Source: Lactiplantibacillus daowaiensis (GTDB lineage: Bacteria > Bacillota > Bacilli > Lactobacillales > Lactobacillaceae). From it: a stretch of 64,000 nucleotides of DNA. The position numbers were made by a program, and so were the translations under genes. Numbering within the stretch: position 1 is the first letter of the stretch; each line of letters opens with the position of its first letter. A model generated the notes under the pieces. The model was not told the origin of the DNA. It ran no database searches and saw only the letters and a list, made by a program, of their open reading frames with translations. Positions 1 through 9,577 of this stretch are shown one piece after another. The stretch spans positions 27,241-91,240 of the forward strand of contig NZ_BJDJ01000014.1 of NCBI RefSeq assembly GCF_005405085.1, read 5' to 3'.

Positions 1-369
1 GATATCCAAAGTCTTCGTCCAATTCAAGAGAATTAAGATAACGTTAACGACTAAAATAATCGGAATCATAATAGCGGAAATTGGTTGTGCCCAAGTCCCA
101 GCGGAAACTGCTGGCCACCCGGCATCAATAATCGTCAAGTGGAAGCCAAACCGTTTAACCATTGCTTGCGCGGCCGGTCCGACACTCGTAGTCAATAAGT
201 TGATAACTAAGTTGATCCCAATCATCCCGATACCAACTGTAATCCCAGCGGTGAGGGCTTTACCCGGCTTTACCCGGAAGATTAACCCAACGATAAAGAT
301 GATAATTGGTAGCATGACACTTGGGCCAACATTGATGACGCTTTGAACCACGTCAGATAAGACTTTCAT
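1..369 (-). CDS. gatC: PTS galactitol-family EIIC permease, 3' part outside window
   Basis: Membrane permease of a galactitol-type phosphotransferase system; it carries the polyol across the membrane while EIIB phosphorylates it. The 123 visible codons give the N-terminal hydrophobic segments (MKVLSDVVQSVINVGPSVML onward), clearly paralogous to the complete GatC at 14506-15777 (shared GLHLT and TKTxDI blocks). The start has a good ribosome site (GGAGGAAAAATT upstream). It is the last visible gene of gatA-gatB-gatC, transcribed leftwards, and the C-terminus lies before base 1. The substrate cannot be told from the sequence; galactitol is only the family name. Confidence 0.88.
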   Translation of the reverse strand, partial: MKVLSDVVQSVINVGPSVMLPIIIFIVGLIFRVKPGKALTAGITVGIGMIGINLVINLLTTSVGPAAQAMVKRFGFHLTIIDAGWPAVSAGTWAQPISAIMIPIILVVNVILILLNWTKTLDI

Positions 370-416
370 AATTTTTCCTCCTACTAAGTGAATCTAAAAC
401 TTTTCAAAGTATTGAA

Positions 417-713
417 TTATTGTGCTTGAATTTCGCGCGCTTTAGAAACAATTTCTTCCTTTAATTTGTCAACGCCAATACCAGTTAAGAAAGCCATTGC
501 TTTAATTGCTGGAATCTTGAATTCAGTAGGTAAAACAGTCGTTGAAATTAACATATCAGCATCATCTTGTTTACCAGCTGCTTCCGCAATCTTGATTTGA
601 ATCAAGTTAGCATCAATGTTATTTTCTGCAAATAAATCTTCAACCTTCTTCATAACAACAGTTGAAGTTGCGATACCAGCACCACATGCGACTAAGACGT
701 TTAATTTTTTCAT
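417..713 (-). CDS. gatB: PTS galactitol-family EIIB
   Basis: Cytoplasmic phosphocarrier that takes phosphate from EIIA and passes it to the sugar on EIIC. At 98 residues it has the usual length. The phosphorylatable cysteine is Cys10 in LVACGAGIATST, the P-loop signature of PTS_IIB lactose/galactitol-like proteins. It lies between gatA (46 bases upstream) and gatC (47 bases downstream) on the same strand, so the three are one operon. Family assignment is firm; the sugar is unknown. Confidence 0.9.
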   Translation of the reverse strand: MKKLNVLVACGAGIATSTVVMKKVEDLFAENNIDANLIQIKIAEAAGKQDDADMLISTTVLPTEFKIPAIKAMAFLTGIGVDKLKEEIVSKAREIQAQ

Positions 714-759
714 AATAAGTTCCCCTTTTCTTTCTATATACTATAGATAAGTTCTAATT

Positions 760-1230
760 TTATTTACTTAACAATTGATGAACAGTTCCTTTGCTGTCAG
801 CGCTTTCAATTTGAGCAATCAGCGCATCATCTTGGATAATTGCCATTAAGGCTTGTAGCATATCCAATTGGGCATGCGGTTGATTCAATCCCAAGACGAA
901 GACTAACTTCGCGCCTACCTGTTGTTCAGGATCATCCATCCGACTAAAGTCAACCGGGTCATCGTTGACAATGACAGCAACGAATTCTTTTTTAATCGTA
1001 TCAGCATCAGTATGTGGGATGGCAACGCCACGTTTTTCCAATTGTAAGCCAGTTGGGAAGGTCGCCTCCCGCTTGATAATCTTTGGCAAAAATTGGTCAG
1101 TAACAAAACCATCTGCTTCAGCTTTAGCATTAACTGCCGTAAATAATTCTTTCGATGATTTAAAAGAAGTATGTAAGAGAATTAATTGATCTCTTAGGTA
1201 ATCACTAACTTCTACAGTGTTCTCACTCAA
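760..1230 (-). CDS. gatA: PTS EIIA type-2 (fructose/galactitol-like) domain protein
   Basis: First gene of the gat-type operon: a single-domain EIIA that accepts phosphate from HPr. His73 in GVAIPHTDAD is the expected active histidine of the PTS_EIIA type-2 family; 156 residues matches stand-alone GatA proteins. Its promoter region, shared with the divergent DeoR gene at 1567, holds a perfect cre site 30 bases before the start codon and several TTTGCAAA-like motifs, which suggests CcpA repression plus control by the neighbouring DeoR protein (inference). Confidence 0.9.
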   Translation of the reverse strand: MSENTVEVSDYLRDQLILLHTSFKSSKELFTAVNAKAEADGFVTDQFLPKIIKREATFPTGLQLEKRGVAIPHTDADTIKKEFVAVIVNDDPVDFSRMDDPEQQVGAKLVFVLGLNQPHAQLDMLQALMAIIQDDALIAQIESADSKGTVHQLLSK

Positions 1231-1260
1231 AATATGTCTCTCCTTTCGTGGATCGATTAA

Positions 1261-1275
1261 ATGTAATCGCTTTCA
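1261..1275. promoter_or_regulatory. cre site (CcpA), perfect consensus
   Basis: ATGTAATCGCTTTCA matches WTGNAANCGNWNNCW at every position. It lies 30 bases upstream of the gatA start, where bound CcpA would block transcription in the presence of a preferred sugar. Confidence 0.75.
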
Positions 1276-1420
1276 ATGACTAAATTGTATCATTTTGCAT
1301 TTCATTTGCAAGACTTTTCTTTAAAAAACTTTTTCCGCTTTATTTGCAAAGTTGGATTGGCAAGCACATATACTTGGCAAGTTACAAGTTGTTTACTTCA
1401 CAATCTTTGATTTATTAGTA

Positions 1421-1435
1421 TAGTAATCGCTTACA
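1421..1435. promoter_or_regulatory. cre-like site, one mismatch
   Basis: TAGTAATCGCTTACA matches the cre consensus except at the second position. It is in the middle of the divergent gat/deoR control region, closer to the deoR side. Confidence 0.5.
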
Positions 1436-1566
1436 ATGTTAGCGTTTTATATATTTGTTTCTTCACGTATGCAAAATAGTTTGCAAACCGTTGCCAAAAG
1501 TGTGCTATGATAATAGCGAAAAAATAATTCTATGTTAATCAAACAAATTTCAAAGGGGATGAGTTT

Positions 1567-2334
1567 ATGGACGTCATGCAACGGCAAAAATACATCTTAG
1601 ATCAACTTAACCAACAGGGAACCATCAAGATTGCGGATATTAGTAAGCAAATTGATGTGTCTCGTGAAACGATCCGTAAAGATGTCTACAACTTAGATAA
1701 GCAAGGACTGGTACAAGCTATACGAGGCGGCGCAACATTGCCACAAAGTGTCAGCGAAACAAAGTATGGTAAGCGGCAACACGAAGCTGTTAGTGAAAAG
1801 AATCAAATCGCAGTTAATGCATTACGGCTAATCCACGATGGTGAATCAATCTTTCTAGACTATGGCACTACGGCGTTCCAAGTTGCTGAAGAAATTAAAC
1901 ATAGTCAGTTACATAATCTAACGGTGATTACTAATTCGACTTTCGTCTTAAATTCATTGCAATTTGTTAGCGATATCCAGATCGTACTACTAGGTGGCAC
2001 AATGCGAACTAGCGAAGGATCACTTTCGGGTCCAATTACGTTAAGTAATATCCATAACATTTATGCTGACATTGGTTTCTTTGGTTGTGGCGGTGTTAAT
2101 TTGCAAGCTGGAATTACTAACCACTATATAGAAGAAGTCGAAGTTTCGAAGAAAATGATGGCCCATTGCCGAATGAAAGTCGTCTTGGCAGACCACACTA
2201 AATTTGAAAAAAATGCCTTATATAAGACCGCTAGCGTTGATGACATTGACGTTATTATCACGGATGATCAGCTTGACCAACGAATTGCCAAGCAAATCCG
2301 ACTCACTGACATCTCCTTGATCAGTGGAAAATAA
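1567..2334 (+). CDS. DeoR-family sugar-phosphate-responsive repressor
   Basis: Transcription factor of 255 residues. The N-terminal winged helix (about residues 5-60, with the recognition segment VSRETIRKDVYNLDKQG) is followed by a DeoR C-terminal sensor domain with the conserved DYGTTAFQVAEE and LLGGTMRTSEGSLSG segments. It is divergent from gatABC and directly upstream of phosphoketolase 1 in the same direction, so these are the likely targets. It is a clear paralog of the regulator at 12663-13421, which suggests the two pentitol/hexitol islands evolved by duplication. The effector is unknown. Confidence 0.88.
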   Translation: MDVMQRQKYILDQLNQQGTIKIADISKQIDVSRETIRKDVYNLDKQGLVQAIRGGATLPQSVSETKYGKRQHEAVSEKNQIAVNALRLIHDGESIFLDYGTTAFQVAEEIKHSQLHNLTVITNSTFVLNSLQFVSDIQIVLLGGTMRTSEGSLSGPITLSNIHNIYADIGFFGCGGVNLQAGITNHYIEEVEVSKKMMAHCRMKVVLADHTKFEKNALYKTASVDDIDVIITDDQLDQRIAKQIRLTDISLISGK

Positions 2335-2420
2335 GAATTTTTATCGGAGCATAACCCTTGATATAACAAGGATTGATCATTTCTAGCAAGCTGGTCATGC
2401 GTTTTAATGCCAAATTACGC

Positions 2421-2448
2421 TTGACTTTATTTTTGAAACCGCTATCAT
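2421..2448 (+). promoter_or_regulatory. Promoter of phosphoketolase 1
   Basis: -35 TTGACT (2421-2426) and -10 TATCAT (2443-2448) with 16-base spacing, 52 bases before the start codon. TTTGCAAA (2478-2485) and TTGCAAAA (2490-2497) sit on and around the ribosome-binding site, the same motif as in the upstream gat/deoR control region. Confidence 0.6.
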
Positions 2449-2499
2449 AATAACCGTAATGATAAATAAAACAAAGATTTGCAAAGGAGTTGCAAAACG

Positions 2500-4893
2500 A
2501 TGAGCGAAACAATTAACAAAAACACTTCTGTTGATTATTCTTCAGATGAATACTTAAATCGCGTCGACGAATATTGGCGGGCTGCCAACTACATCTCAGT
2601 TGGTCAACTCTACCTATTAAATAATCCCCTATTAAAGGAACCTTTAAAGGCAACGGACGTTAAAGTCCATCCAATCGGCCACTGGGGCACGATTGCCGGC
2701 CAAAACTTTATTTATGCCCACTTAAACCGGGTTATTAATAAGTATGGTTTGAACATGTTCTATATTGAAGGACCAGGTCATGGTGGCCAAGTCATGGTTT
2801 CTAACTCATACTTAGACGGGACTTACACTGAAACCTATCCAAAAATTACCCAAGATACCACTGGGATGAAGCGTTTATTCAAACAATTCTCATTCCCAGG
2901 TGGCGTAGCATCACATGCTGATCCTAAGACACCAGGTTCAATTCACGAAGGTGGCGAACTTGGCTACTCAATCTTGCATGGTGCCGGTGCCGTTCTTGAC
3001 AATCCTGGTTTGATTGCCGCAACGGTTGTTGGTGATGGCGAATCAGAAACTGGTCCATTGGCAACTTCTTGGCAAGTTAACAAGTTCCTCAACCCAATTA
3101 CTGATGGGACGGTCTTACCTATCTTGAACTTAAATGGTTTCAAGATTTCTAACCCAACTGTGCTTTCACGTGAATCACATGAAGAACTTGAAGACTACTT
3201 CAAGGGTCTTGGCTGGGATCCTCACTTTGTTGAAGGTACTGACCCTGCTAAGATGCACAAAGAAATGGCTGTTGAATTGGATAAAGTTATCGAAGAAATC
3301 CACGACATTCGTAAGAATGCTAAGGACAACAACGATGAATCACGTCCTAAATGGCCAATGATCGTCTTCCGCGCACCTAAAGGCTGGACTGGTCCTAAGA
3401 CTTGGGACGGCGAACCAATTGAAGGGTCATTCCGGGCCCATCAAATTCCAATTCCTGTCGACCGTAACCATATGGAACACGCTGACAAGTTAGTTGCATG
3501 GCTCAAATCATACAAACCAGAAGAATTATTCGATGATAACGGGACTTTGAAACCAGAAATCGCTTCATTAGTACCTGAAGGTGATGCTCGGATGGCTGCT
3601 AACCCTGTTACTAACGGTGGGAAGTTAACCAAAGACTTAATCACACCAAACATCGATGACTATGCCTTGGATAACAAGGATCACGGTAAAGAAGACGGTT
3701 CAGATATGACTGAACTTGGTAAATATATCCGTGACTTAATCGAATTAAACAAAGATAACAAGAACTTCCGTGGCTGGGGTCCTGATGAAACCTTATCTAA
3801 CAAGTTAGGTGCGGCTTTTGAAGACACTAAACGTCAATGGATGGAACCAATCCACGAACCTAACGATGCTTTATTAGCACCTGAAGGCCGCATCATCGAC
3901 TCCATGTTGTCAGAACACATGGACGAAGGGATGTTGGAAGCTTATAACTTAACTGGTCGTTACGGCTTCTTTGCAAGTTACGAATCATTCTTACGCGTTG
4001 TGGACTCAATGTTGACCCAACACTTCAAGTGGTTACGGAACTCGCACGAAGAAACCCCTTGGCGGGTTGATGTACCTTCACTTAACGTGATTGCATCATC
4101 AACAGCTTTCCAACAAGACCACAATGGTTACTCACATCAAGATCCAGGTATCATTTCACACTTGGCTGAAAAGAAGACTGAATACGTTCGGGCTTACCTT
4201 CCAGGCGATGCCAACACCTTGATTGCAACCTTTGACAAGGCAATCCAAAGCAAGCAATTGATCAACTTGATCATTGCCAGCAAGCACCCACGTCCACAAT
4301 GGTTCACAATGACTGAAGCTAAACACTTAGTTCATGATGGCCTTGGTGTTATTGACTGGGCAAGTACTGACAATGGTGAAGAACCTGATGTTGTCTTTGC
4401 AACTGCCGGCTCAGAACCAACAACTGAAAGCTTAGCTGCGGTTTCAATCTTACACGCAGCCTTCCCAGAAATGAAAATTCGCTTCATTAACGTCGTTGAT
4501 CTCTTGAAATTGAAGAAGGACGATCCACGGGGCTTATCAGATGCTGAATTTGATGCTTACTTCACTAAGGACAAACCAGTTATCTTCGCATACCATGCTT
4601 ACGATGACCTTGTAAAGACGATCTTCTTCGACCGTCACAACCATAACTTACACGTTCATGGTTACCGTGAAGAAGGCGACATTACCACACCATTTGACAT
4701 GCGTGTCCGTAATGAACTCGACCGCTTCCACTTAGTTAAGGCTGCCATCTTAGCTAGTCCAGAATATGCGGTTAAGGGTGCTCATCTTGTTCAAGAAATG
4801 AACGATACGCTCGACAAGCATCATGACTACATTCGTGCTGAAGGTACGGATCTTCCAGAAGTTGAAGACTGGAAATGGACACCAATTAAATAA
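2500..4893 (+). CDS. xfp: Xylulose-5-phosphate/fructose-6-phosphate phosphoketolase 1
   Basis: Thiamine-diphosphate enzyme that splits xylulose-5-P (and often fructose-6-P) with phosphate to acetyl-P plus glyceraldehyde-3-P (or erythrose-4-P). The 797-residue length and the motifs [43 protein letters not shown] and GDGESETG (ThDP/Mg site) are the family signature. The start at 2500 is chosen because AAAGGAG lies at 2484-2490. It has its own promoter and follows the DeoR gene. It is about nine-tenths identical to the convergent copy at 5642-8032. Expression may answer to the DeoR regulator because TTTGCAAA overlaps its ribosome site (inference). Confidence 0.95.
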   Translation: MSETINKNTSVDYSSDEYLNRVDEYWRAANYISVGQLYLLNNPLLKEPLKATDVKVHPIGHWGTIAGQNFIYAHLNRVINKYGLNMFYIEGPGHGGQVMVSNSYLDGTYTETYPKITQDTTGMKRLFKQFSFPGGVASHADPKTPGSIHEGGELGYSILHGAGAVLDNPGLIAATVVGDGESETGPLATSWQVNKFLNPITDGTVLPILNLNGFKISNPTVLSRESHEELEDYFKGLGWDPHFVEGTDPAKMHKEMAVELDKVIEEIHDIRKNAKDNNDESRPKWPMIVFRAPKGWTGPKTWDGEPIEGSFRAHQIPIPVDRNHMEHADKLVAWLKSYKPEELFDDNGTLKPEIASLVPEGDARMAANPVTNGGKLTKDLITPNIDDYALDNKDHGKEDGSDMTELGKYIRDLIELNKDNKNFRGWGPDETLSNKLGAAFEDTKRQWMEPIHEPNDALLAPEGRIIDSMLSEHMDEGMLEAYNLTGRYGFFASYESFLRVVDSMLTQHFKWLRNSHEETPWRVDVPSLNVIASSTAFQQDHNGYSHQDPGIISHLAEKKTEYVRAYLPGDANTLIATFDKAIQSKQLINLIIASKHPRPQWFTMTEAKHLVHDGLGVIDWASTDNGEEPDVVFATAGSEPTTESLAAVSILHAAFPEMKIRFINVVDLLKLKKDDPRGLSDAEFDAYFTKDKPVIFAYHAYDDLVKTIFFDRHNHNLHVHGYREEGDITTPFDMRVRNELDRFHLVKAAILASPEYAVKGAHLVQEMNDTLDKHHDYIRAEGTDLPEVEDWKWTPIK

Positions 4894-4942
4894 GCTCACT
4901 TAAAGTTTTGCTAATTCCTTAATTTGGTTCATGATTACGAAA

Positions 4943-4985
4943 ACCGCCACTCTAGTTGCTGTGACTAGGGTGGTGGCTTTTTGCA
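4943..4985 (+). terminator. Intrinsic terminator after phosphoketolase 1
   Basis: Imperfect stem CCGCCACTCTAGT / ACTAGGGTGGTGG with wobble pairs, followed by GCTTTTTGC. It lies 50 bases past the stop codon. Confidence 0.75.
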
Positions 4986-5129
4986 TTTAAAGAGTATTTT
5001 TCACTAGTAATATGTTTAGCATGATGCATTTTAAATATACCAGAGCTCAAATCATTAATTGACTTAATAAGAAAGAGACTCAGGTTTCCCCAAGTCTCCT
5101 CCATATTCATTACAATCAAATTTTCACAG

Positions 5130-5560
5130 CTAGATAATACGTTCCGCGACTGCTTGATCGATAATCAATGTATTGATAACATCATTTTCCAACAATACCT
5201 TAACGCCCTGAGCCTTCTTCTTTCTAACCGCAGTCACCACCACATTACTAATATTTTTCAAATCATCAATAGTAATACCAATAAGTCGATTCGAAAAATC
5301 AGTATGTACAGTGTGACCCTGATCATCAAAGAAATCAGCTACTACATCTCCAATTGCACCAGCACTAGTTAACTCATTAGTCTCGTCTTTTGTAATATAA
5401 TCAAGTTTACGCCAAGTTGATGTCTGCACATCATTCCCAACCACATCAACATTCTTACCGCGCCTAAAGATGATTTTTAGTTCACATTAGATGATTTCAC
5501 AGCCCAAACACGGCTAATTATTACTACTAAATAATTAGCCATTGTCTCACCCAGAACTTT
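5130..5560 (-). pseudogene. Remnant of a SorC/DeoR-type sugar-binding regulator
   Basis: An open frame of about 104 codons (start about 5444) matches the C-terminal part of the SorC sugar-binding domain: AGAIGDVVADFFDDQGH, NRLIGITIDDLKN and INTLIIDQAVAERII are the typical conserved segments. Just upstream, in another frame (about 5500-5560), VLGETMANYLVVII resembles the beginning of the same domain, then stops are met. No helix-turn-helix region is found. A frameshift plus deletion of the N-terminus explains this; a functional short protein is unlikely. It sits between the two phosphoketolase genes and may be the old regulator of one of them. Confidence 0.7.
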
Positions 5561-5568
5561 ATCGTTAT

Positions 5569-5620
5569 CAAAAGAATCACAATTAACAGTTGGTTAATCC
5601 TAACTGTTAATTGTGATTCT
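5569..5620 (-). terminator. Terminator of the ribitol-type operon
   Basis: Perfect 19-base inverted repeat (5574-5592 and 5602-5620, arm AGAATCACAATTAACAGTT) with a 9-base loop, followed on the - strand by TTTGAT. It starts 22 bases after the phosphoketolase 2 stop codon. The U-run is short, but the stem is long and flawless. Confidence 0.7.
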
Positions 5621-5641
5621 ACAAATACGAGTCTAATTAAT

Positions 5642-8032
5642 TTAATCTAGCGCTTTCCATCGCCAGCTTTCAACTTCTGATAAGTCGGTGCCTTCAGTCC
5701 GAATATAATTATAATGCTTATCAAGCATCTCATTCATCTCTTGGACAAGATGAGCACCCCTAACAGCATATTCTGAACTAGCTAAGATAGCCGTCTTAAC
5801 CAAGTGGAAACGGTCAAGTTCATTGCGAACACGCATATCAAATGGTGTAGTAATATCCCCTTCTTCACGATAACCATGCACATAAACATTGTGATTATGC
5901 CGGTCAAAGAAAAGCGTCTTAATCAAGTCATCATAGCCATGATATGCGAAGATAACTGGCTTGTCTTGAGTAAAGTAAGCATCAAATTCAGCATCTGATA
6001 AGCCCCGTGGATCGTCCTTCTTCAACTTCAAAAGGTCAACGACGTTAATAAAGCGAATCTTCATCTCTGGGAAAGCTGCATGCAAGATTGAAACCGCAGC
6101 CAAGCTTTCAGTCGTTGGTTCTGAGCCGGCAGTTGCAAAGACAACATCTGGTTCTGAACCATTATCGGTACTTGCCCAGTCGATAATACCAAGGCCATCA
6201 TGAACTAAATGTTTAGCTTCGTCCATCGTGAACCATTGTGGACGTGGGTGCTTGCTGGCAACAATCAGATTAATTAATTGTTTACTTTGAATTGCTTTGT
6301 CAAACACTGCTACTAAAGAATTAGCATCAGCTGGTAAATAGGCTCTGATATACTCAGTCTTTTTCTCCGCTAAATGTGAAATGATCCCCGGATCTTGGTG
6401 TGAATAACCGTTATGATCTTGTTGGAAAGCTGTTGATGAAGCAATCACGTTAAGTGAGGGAACATCAGCCCGCCAAGGCGTTTCTTCATGCGAGTTCCGT
6501 AACCACTTGAAATGTTGGGTCAACATTGAATCTACCACACGCAAGAATGATTCATAACTTGCGAAGAAGCCATAGCGCCCGGTTAAGTTGTAAGCTTCCA
6601 ACATCCCTTCATCCATGTGTTCTGACAACATGGAGTCGATGATGCGGCCTTCAGGTGCTAATAAAGCATCGTTAGGTTCGTGGATTGGCGCCATCCATTG
6701 ACGTTTAGTGTCTTCAAAAGCCGCACCTAACTTGTTAGATAAGGTTTCGTCAGGACCCCAACCACGGAAATTCTTATTATTTTTGTTTAATGTAATTAAA
6801 TCACGAATATATTTACCGAGTTCGGTCATATCTGAACCGTCCGTTTTACCGTGATCCTTGTTATCTAAAGCATAGTTATCGATGTTTGGTGTAATCAAAT
6901 CCTTGGTCAGTTTACCACCATTAGTAATAGGATTAGCCGCCATGCGTGCACTACCTTCAGGCACCAGCGAAGCAATTTCTGGTTTCAAGGTCCCGTTGTC
7001 ATCGAACAAGTCCTCTGGCTGATACGATTTAAGCCATTTCACCAGCTCATCGGCATGTTCCATATGATTACGGTCGACAGGAATTGGAATCTGATGAGCC
7101 CGGAATGACCCTTCAATTGGTTCACCATCCCAAGTCTTAGGACCAGTCCAGCCTTTAGGTGCACGAAAAACGATCATTGGCCACTTAGGACGCGATTCAT
7201 CGTTATTATCCTTAGCATGCTTGCGAATATCGTTGATCTCTTCGATTACCTTATCCAACTTGGTAGCCATTTCGCTATGCATCTTAGCAGGATCATCGCC
7301 TTCAACAAAGTACGGATTCCAGCCAAGACCGCTGAAGTACTTCTCTAATTCTTCATGTGATTCACGTGAAAGCACAGTTGGGTTAGAAATTTTGAAACCA
7401 TTTAGATTTAAAATGGGCAGAACTGTCCCATCAGTGATTGGGTTGAGAAACTTATTGACTTGCCAAGAAGTCGCCAATGGACCAGTTTCAGCTTCCCCAT
7501 CACCAACAACCGTTGCAGCAATCAAACCTGGATTATCAAGAACGGCACCAGCACCATGCAAGATTGAGTAACCAAGTTCGCCGCCTTCATGAATTGAGCC
7601 TGGCGTCTTAGGATCAGCATGTGATGCCACACCACCTGGAAACGAAAATTGTTTAAACAATTGTTTCATCCCAGCGGTATCTTGGGTAATCTTGGGATAG
7701 GTTTCAGTGTAAGTCCCGTCTAAGTATGAGTTAGAAACCATGACTTGACCACCATGTCCAGGGCCTTCAATATAAAACATATTTAGTTTATATTTATTAA
7801 TTACACGGTTTAAGTGGGCGTAGATAAAATTCTGACCAGCAATTGTACCCCAATGACCAATTGGATGGACTTTAACATCTGTTGCTTTTAATGGTTCCCT
7901 TAATAGGGGATTATTCAATAGATAAAGTTGTCCAACCGAAATATAGTTAGCAGCCCGCCAATATTTGTCAACACGACTCAAATATTCAACTGAAGAATAA
8001 TCAGTAGCTACCTCAATAGTTGCTTCACTCAT
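5642..8032 (-). CDS. xfp: Phosphoketolase 2, last gene of the ribitol-type operon
   Basis: Same enzyme family as the gene at 2500 (796 residues; [24 protein letters not shown] and the C-terminal YHGYDD and [13 protein letters not shown] segments all present). In this operon its substrate is xylulose-5-P made by the epimerase gene 15 bases upstream, giving acetyl-P and glyceraldehyde-3-P. Start supported by AAAGGAG 10 bases upstream. Differences from the first copy are scattered, with stretches of exact DNA identity of about 38 bases (at 3892 and its counterpart near 6655), compatible with past gene conversion. The two copies point at each other. Confidence 0.95.
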   Translation of the reverse strand: MSEATIEVATDYSSVEYLSRVDKYWRAANYISVGQLYLLNNPLLREPLKATDVKVHPIGHWGTIAGQNFIYAHLNRVINKYKLNMFYIEGPGHGGQVMVSNSYLDGTYTETYPKITQDTAGMKQLFKQFSFPGGVASHADPKTPGSIHEGGELGYSILHGAGAVLDNPGLIAATVVGDGEAETGPLATSWQVNKFLNPITDGTVLPILNLNGFKISNPTVLSRESHEELEKYFSGLGWNPYFVEGDDPAKMHSEMATKLDKVIEEINDIRKHAKDNNDESRPKWPMIVFRAPKGWTGPKTWDGEPIEGSFRAHQIPIPVDRNHMEHADELVKWLKSYQPEDLFDDNGTLKPEIASLVPEGSARMAANPITNGGKLTKDLITPNIDNYALDNKDHGKTDGSDMTELGKYIRDLITLNKNNKNFRGWGPDETLSNKLGAAFEDTKRQWMAPIHEPNDALLAPEGRIIDSMLSEHMDEGMLEAYNLTGRYGFFASYESFLRVVDSMLTQHFKWLRNSHEETPWRADVPSLNVIASSTAFQQDHNGYSHQDPGIISHLAEKKTEYIRAYLPADANSLVAVFDKAIQSKQLINLIVASKHPRPQWFTMDEAKHLVHDGLGIIDWASTDNGSEPDVVFATAGSEPTTESLAAVSILHAAFPEMKIRFINVVDLLKLKKDDPRGLSDAEFDAYFTQDKPVIFAYHGYDDLIKTLFFDRHNHNVYVHGYREEGDITTPFDMRVRNELDRFHLVKTAILASSEYAVRGAHLVQEMNEMLDKHYNYIRTEGTDLSEVESWRWKALD

Positions 8033-8047
8033 TACTTATAACTCCTT

Positions 8048-8713
8048 TTATTTACTAGTCAGTGCAACTGCATCTTTTAACGATTGGATACGTTGTTCTG
8101 GAGTATCAGCATCATAGATATATGAGCCACCCACGAACACATTAGCACCAGCTTCATAGCATTTTCCGATAGTCTTGTCACTTATACCGCCATCTACCTC
8201 AATATCAAAGGCGTAATCATTCAAATCCTTGATTTCCTTTAGTTTTCTAACTTTTTCTACCATTTCTGGAATAAAGGCTTGTCCACCAAATCCAGGATTT
8301 ACTGTCATAATCAATACTTGATCAACTAACGGAAGAACCGGTTCAATCGCAGTCAATGGCGTCCCCGGATTTAATACAATGCCTGCTTTGACATTATTAT
8401 CACGAATCAATTGCACGGCCCGATATATGTGACGAGTACTTTCAACATGGATCGTTAAAATATCACCACCAGCCTGAGCAAAATCTTTGATATACGCTTC
8501 TGGATTATCAATCATTAAATGACAATCTAGGACTAAGCTAGTATTTTTACGAATATCTGCCACAACTTTAGGACCAAAAGTAATATTGGGAACAAAGTGT
8601 CCGTCCATAATATCCACGTGTAAATACTCGACTCCCGCCTTTTCAACTAAAACAATATCATGTTTTAAATTACAGAAATCAGCACTTAGAATTGAAGGTG
8701 CAATTTTCATCAT
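8048..8713 (-). CDS. rpe: Ribulose-5-phosphate 3-epimerase
   Basis: TIM-barrel enzyme interconverting D-ribulose-5-P and D-xylulose-5-P. 221 residues with the canonical motifs APSILSADF, HVDIMDGHFVPNITFG, MTVNPGFGGQ and EVDGGI, which hold the metal ligands and catalytic aspartates. It links the ribitol-5-P dehydrogenase product to phosphoketolase 2 in the same operon. Two adjacent ATG codons (8713 and 8710) follow GGGAGTG; either may be used. It is probably a dedicated copy in addition to a housekeeping one elsewhere. Confidence 0.93.
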   Translation of the reverse strand: MMKIAPSILSADFCNLKHDIVLVEKAGVEYLHVDIMDGHFVPNITFGPKVVADIRKNTSLVLDCHLMIDNPEAYIKDFAQAGGDILTIHVESTRHIYRAVQLIRDNNVKAGIVLNPGTPLTAIEPVLPLVDQVLIMTVNPGFGGQAFIPEMVEKVRKLKEIKDLNDYAFDIEVDGGISDKTIGKCYEAGANVFVGGSYIYDADTPEQRIQSLKDAVALTSK

Positions 8714-8731
8714 TCGTCACTCCCGAAAAAG

Positions 8732-9577
8732 TTAAATAATATAGAACATGCCACCAACTAGACCAACTAACATCAAAATTAGTACAACCGTTGTTGGCTT
8801 AAATTTACGTTTCAACAAGTAGTATGCGAGTAACGTAATTCCTAGTGGCAACAGTCCCAAGATTAATTTATCTAGAATACCTGTTTGAACTTTCAGAACT
8901 TCTTTACCAAGATTTATCTTCATAGGCGTCGAAACTTTAACAAATGTTGCAGACAACGCCCCAATGACAATCGGTCCCAAACACTGCGCATAAGTCATGA
9001 CCGTTGGTAGTAAAGAACCTTTTAGCACCTTGGCAATCCCTTCTTTACCAAGACTGTATCCTTGCATCCATGATAAATACCCGATTCCCCAAATAATGCC
9101 TAAATGTAATAGCACAAACAAGATCGGCCCCATAAACACATTACCTTTAGCACCGAAACTAACCGTGAATGAAAGTAAAATAGGAATCAACGTTCCTTGC
9201 CACAACGTATCACCAATACCTGCTAAAGGTCCCATCAGTCCAGTTTTCAAACTGTTAATAGTACTACTAGTAATTGGTGCGCCATTAGCCTTTTCTTCTT
9301 CCATGGCAATAGTCATTCCCAAAATAGCACCACCAAAATGTGGTTCAGTATTGAAAAATTCCATATGCCGTTGCAAGGCTTCCTTCATCTCATCTTCATC
9401 ATCGCCATATAAATGTTTTAAGATAGGTGAAAGTGCATGGATAACCCCAGTTGCTTGTAGTCGTTCATAGTTATAGTTCGCGTGAGAGAAGAAAGTCCAC
9501 CGCCAAAAGGCACGAACAACTTCTTTTTTACTGAGTTTTTTCTCAGGTTGTACAGTGTCGGTTGATTGTTCACTCAT
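8732..9577 (-). CDS. PTS mannose-family EIID
   Basis: Membrane subunit of a mannose-type PTS; with EIIC it forms the channel. 281 residues with the EIID features FFNTEPHFGGAILG, the GPLAGIGDTLWQGTLIPI segment and several C-terminal membrane spans. Its ATG overlaps the EIIC stop (9574-9577, ATGA), indicating translational coupling. The complete IIA-IIB-IIC-IID set in this operon resembles the D-ribitol transporter described for Lactobacillus casei BL23. Confidence 0.92.
   Translation of the reverse strand: MSEQSTDTVQPEKKLSKKEVVRAFWRWTFFSHANYNYERLQATGVIHALSPILKHLYGDDEDEMKEALQRHMEFFNTEPHFGGAILGMTIAMEEEKANGAPITSSTINSLKTGLMGPLAGIGDTLWQGTLIPILLSFTVSFGAKGNVFMGPILFVLLHLGIIWGIGYLSWMQGYSLGKEGIAKVLKGSLLPTVMTYAQCLGPIVIGALSATFVKVSTPMKINLGKEVLKVQTGILDKLILGLLPLGITLLAYYLLKRKFKPTTVVLILMLVGLVGGMFYII

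Larger units (their letters stand above)
1231..1566. promoter_or_regulatory. Divergent control region of gatABC and deoR
   Basis: 336-base gene-free stretch between two divergent starts. It contains cre sites at 1261-1275 and 1421-1435 and TTTGCA-type half sites near 1293-1300, 1304-1312, 1343-1350 (TTTGCAAA) and 1480-1487 (TTTGCAAA). The same 8-mer reappears at 2478-2485 in front of phosphoketolase 1. The region is AT-rich. I take it as the operator zone for the DeoR protein at 1567 together with CcpA; assignment of the 8-mer to DeoR is inference. Confidence 0.6.

Noticed and set aside
3166..3180. TTTCACGTGAATCA-like sequence in phosphoketolase 1 (and its counterpart near 7355 in copy 2)
   Set aside because: Resembles half of parS but lacks the right arm, and it is explained by conserved codons.
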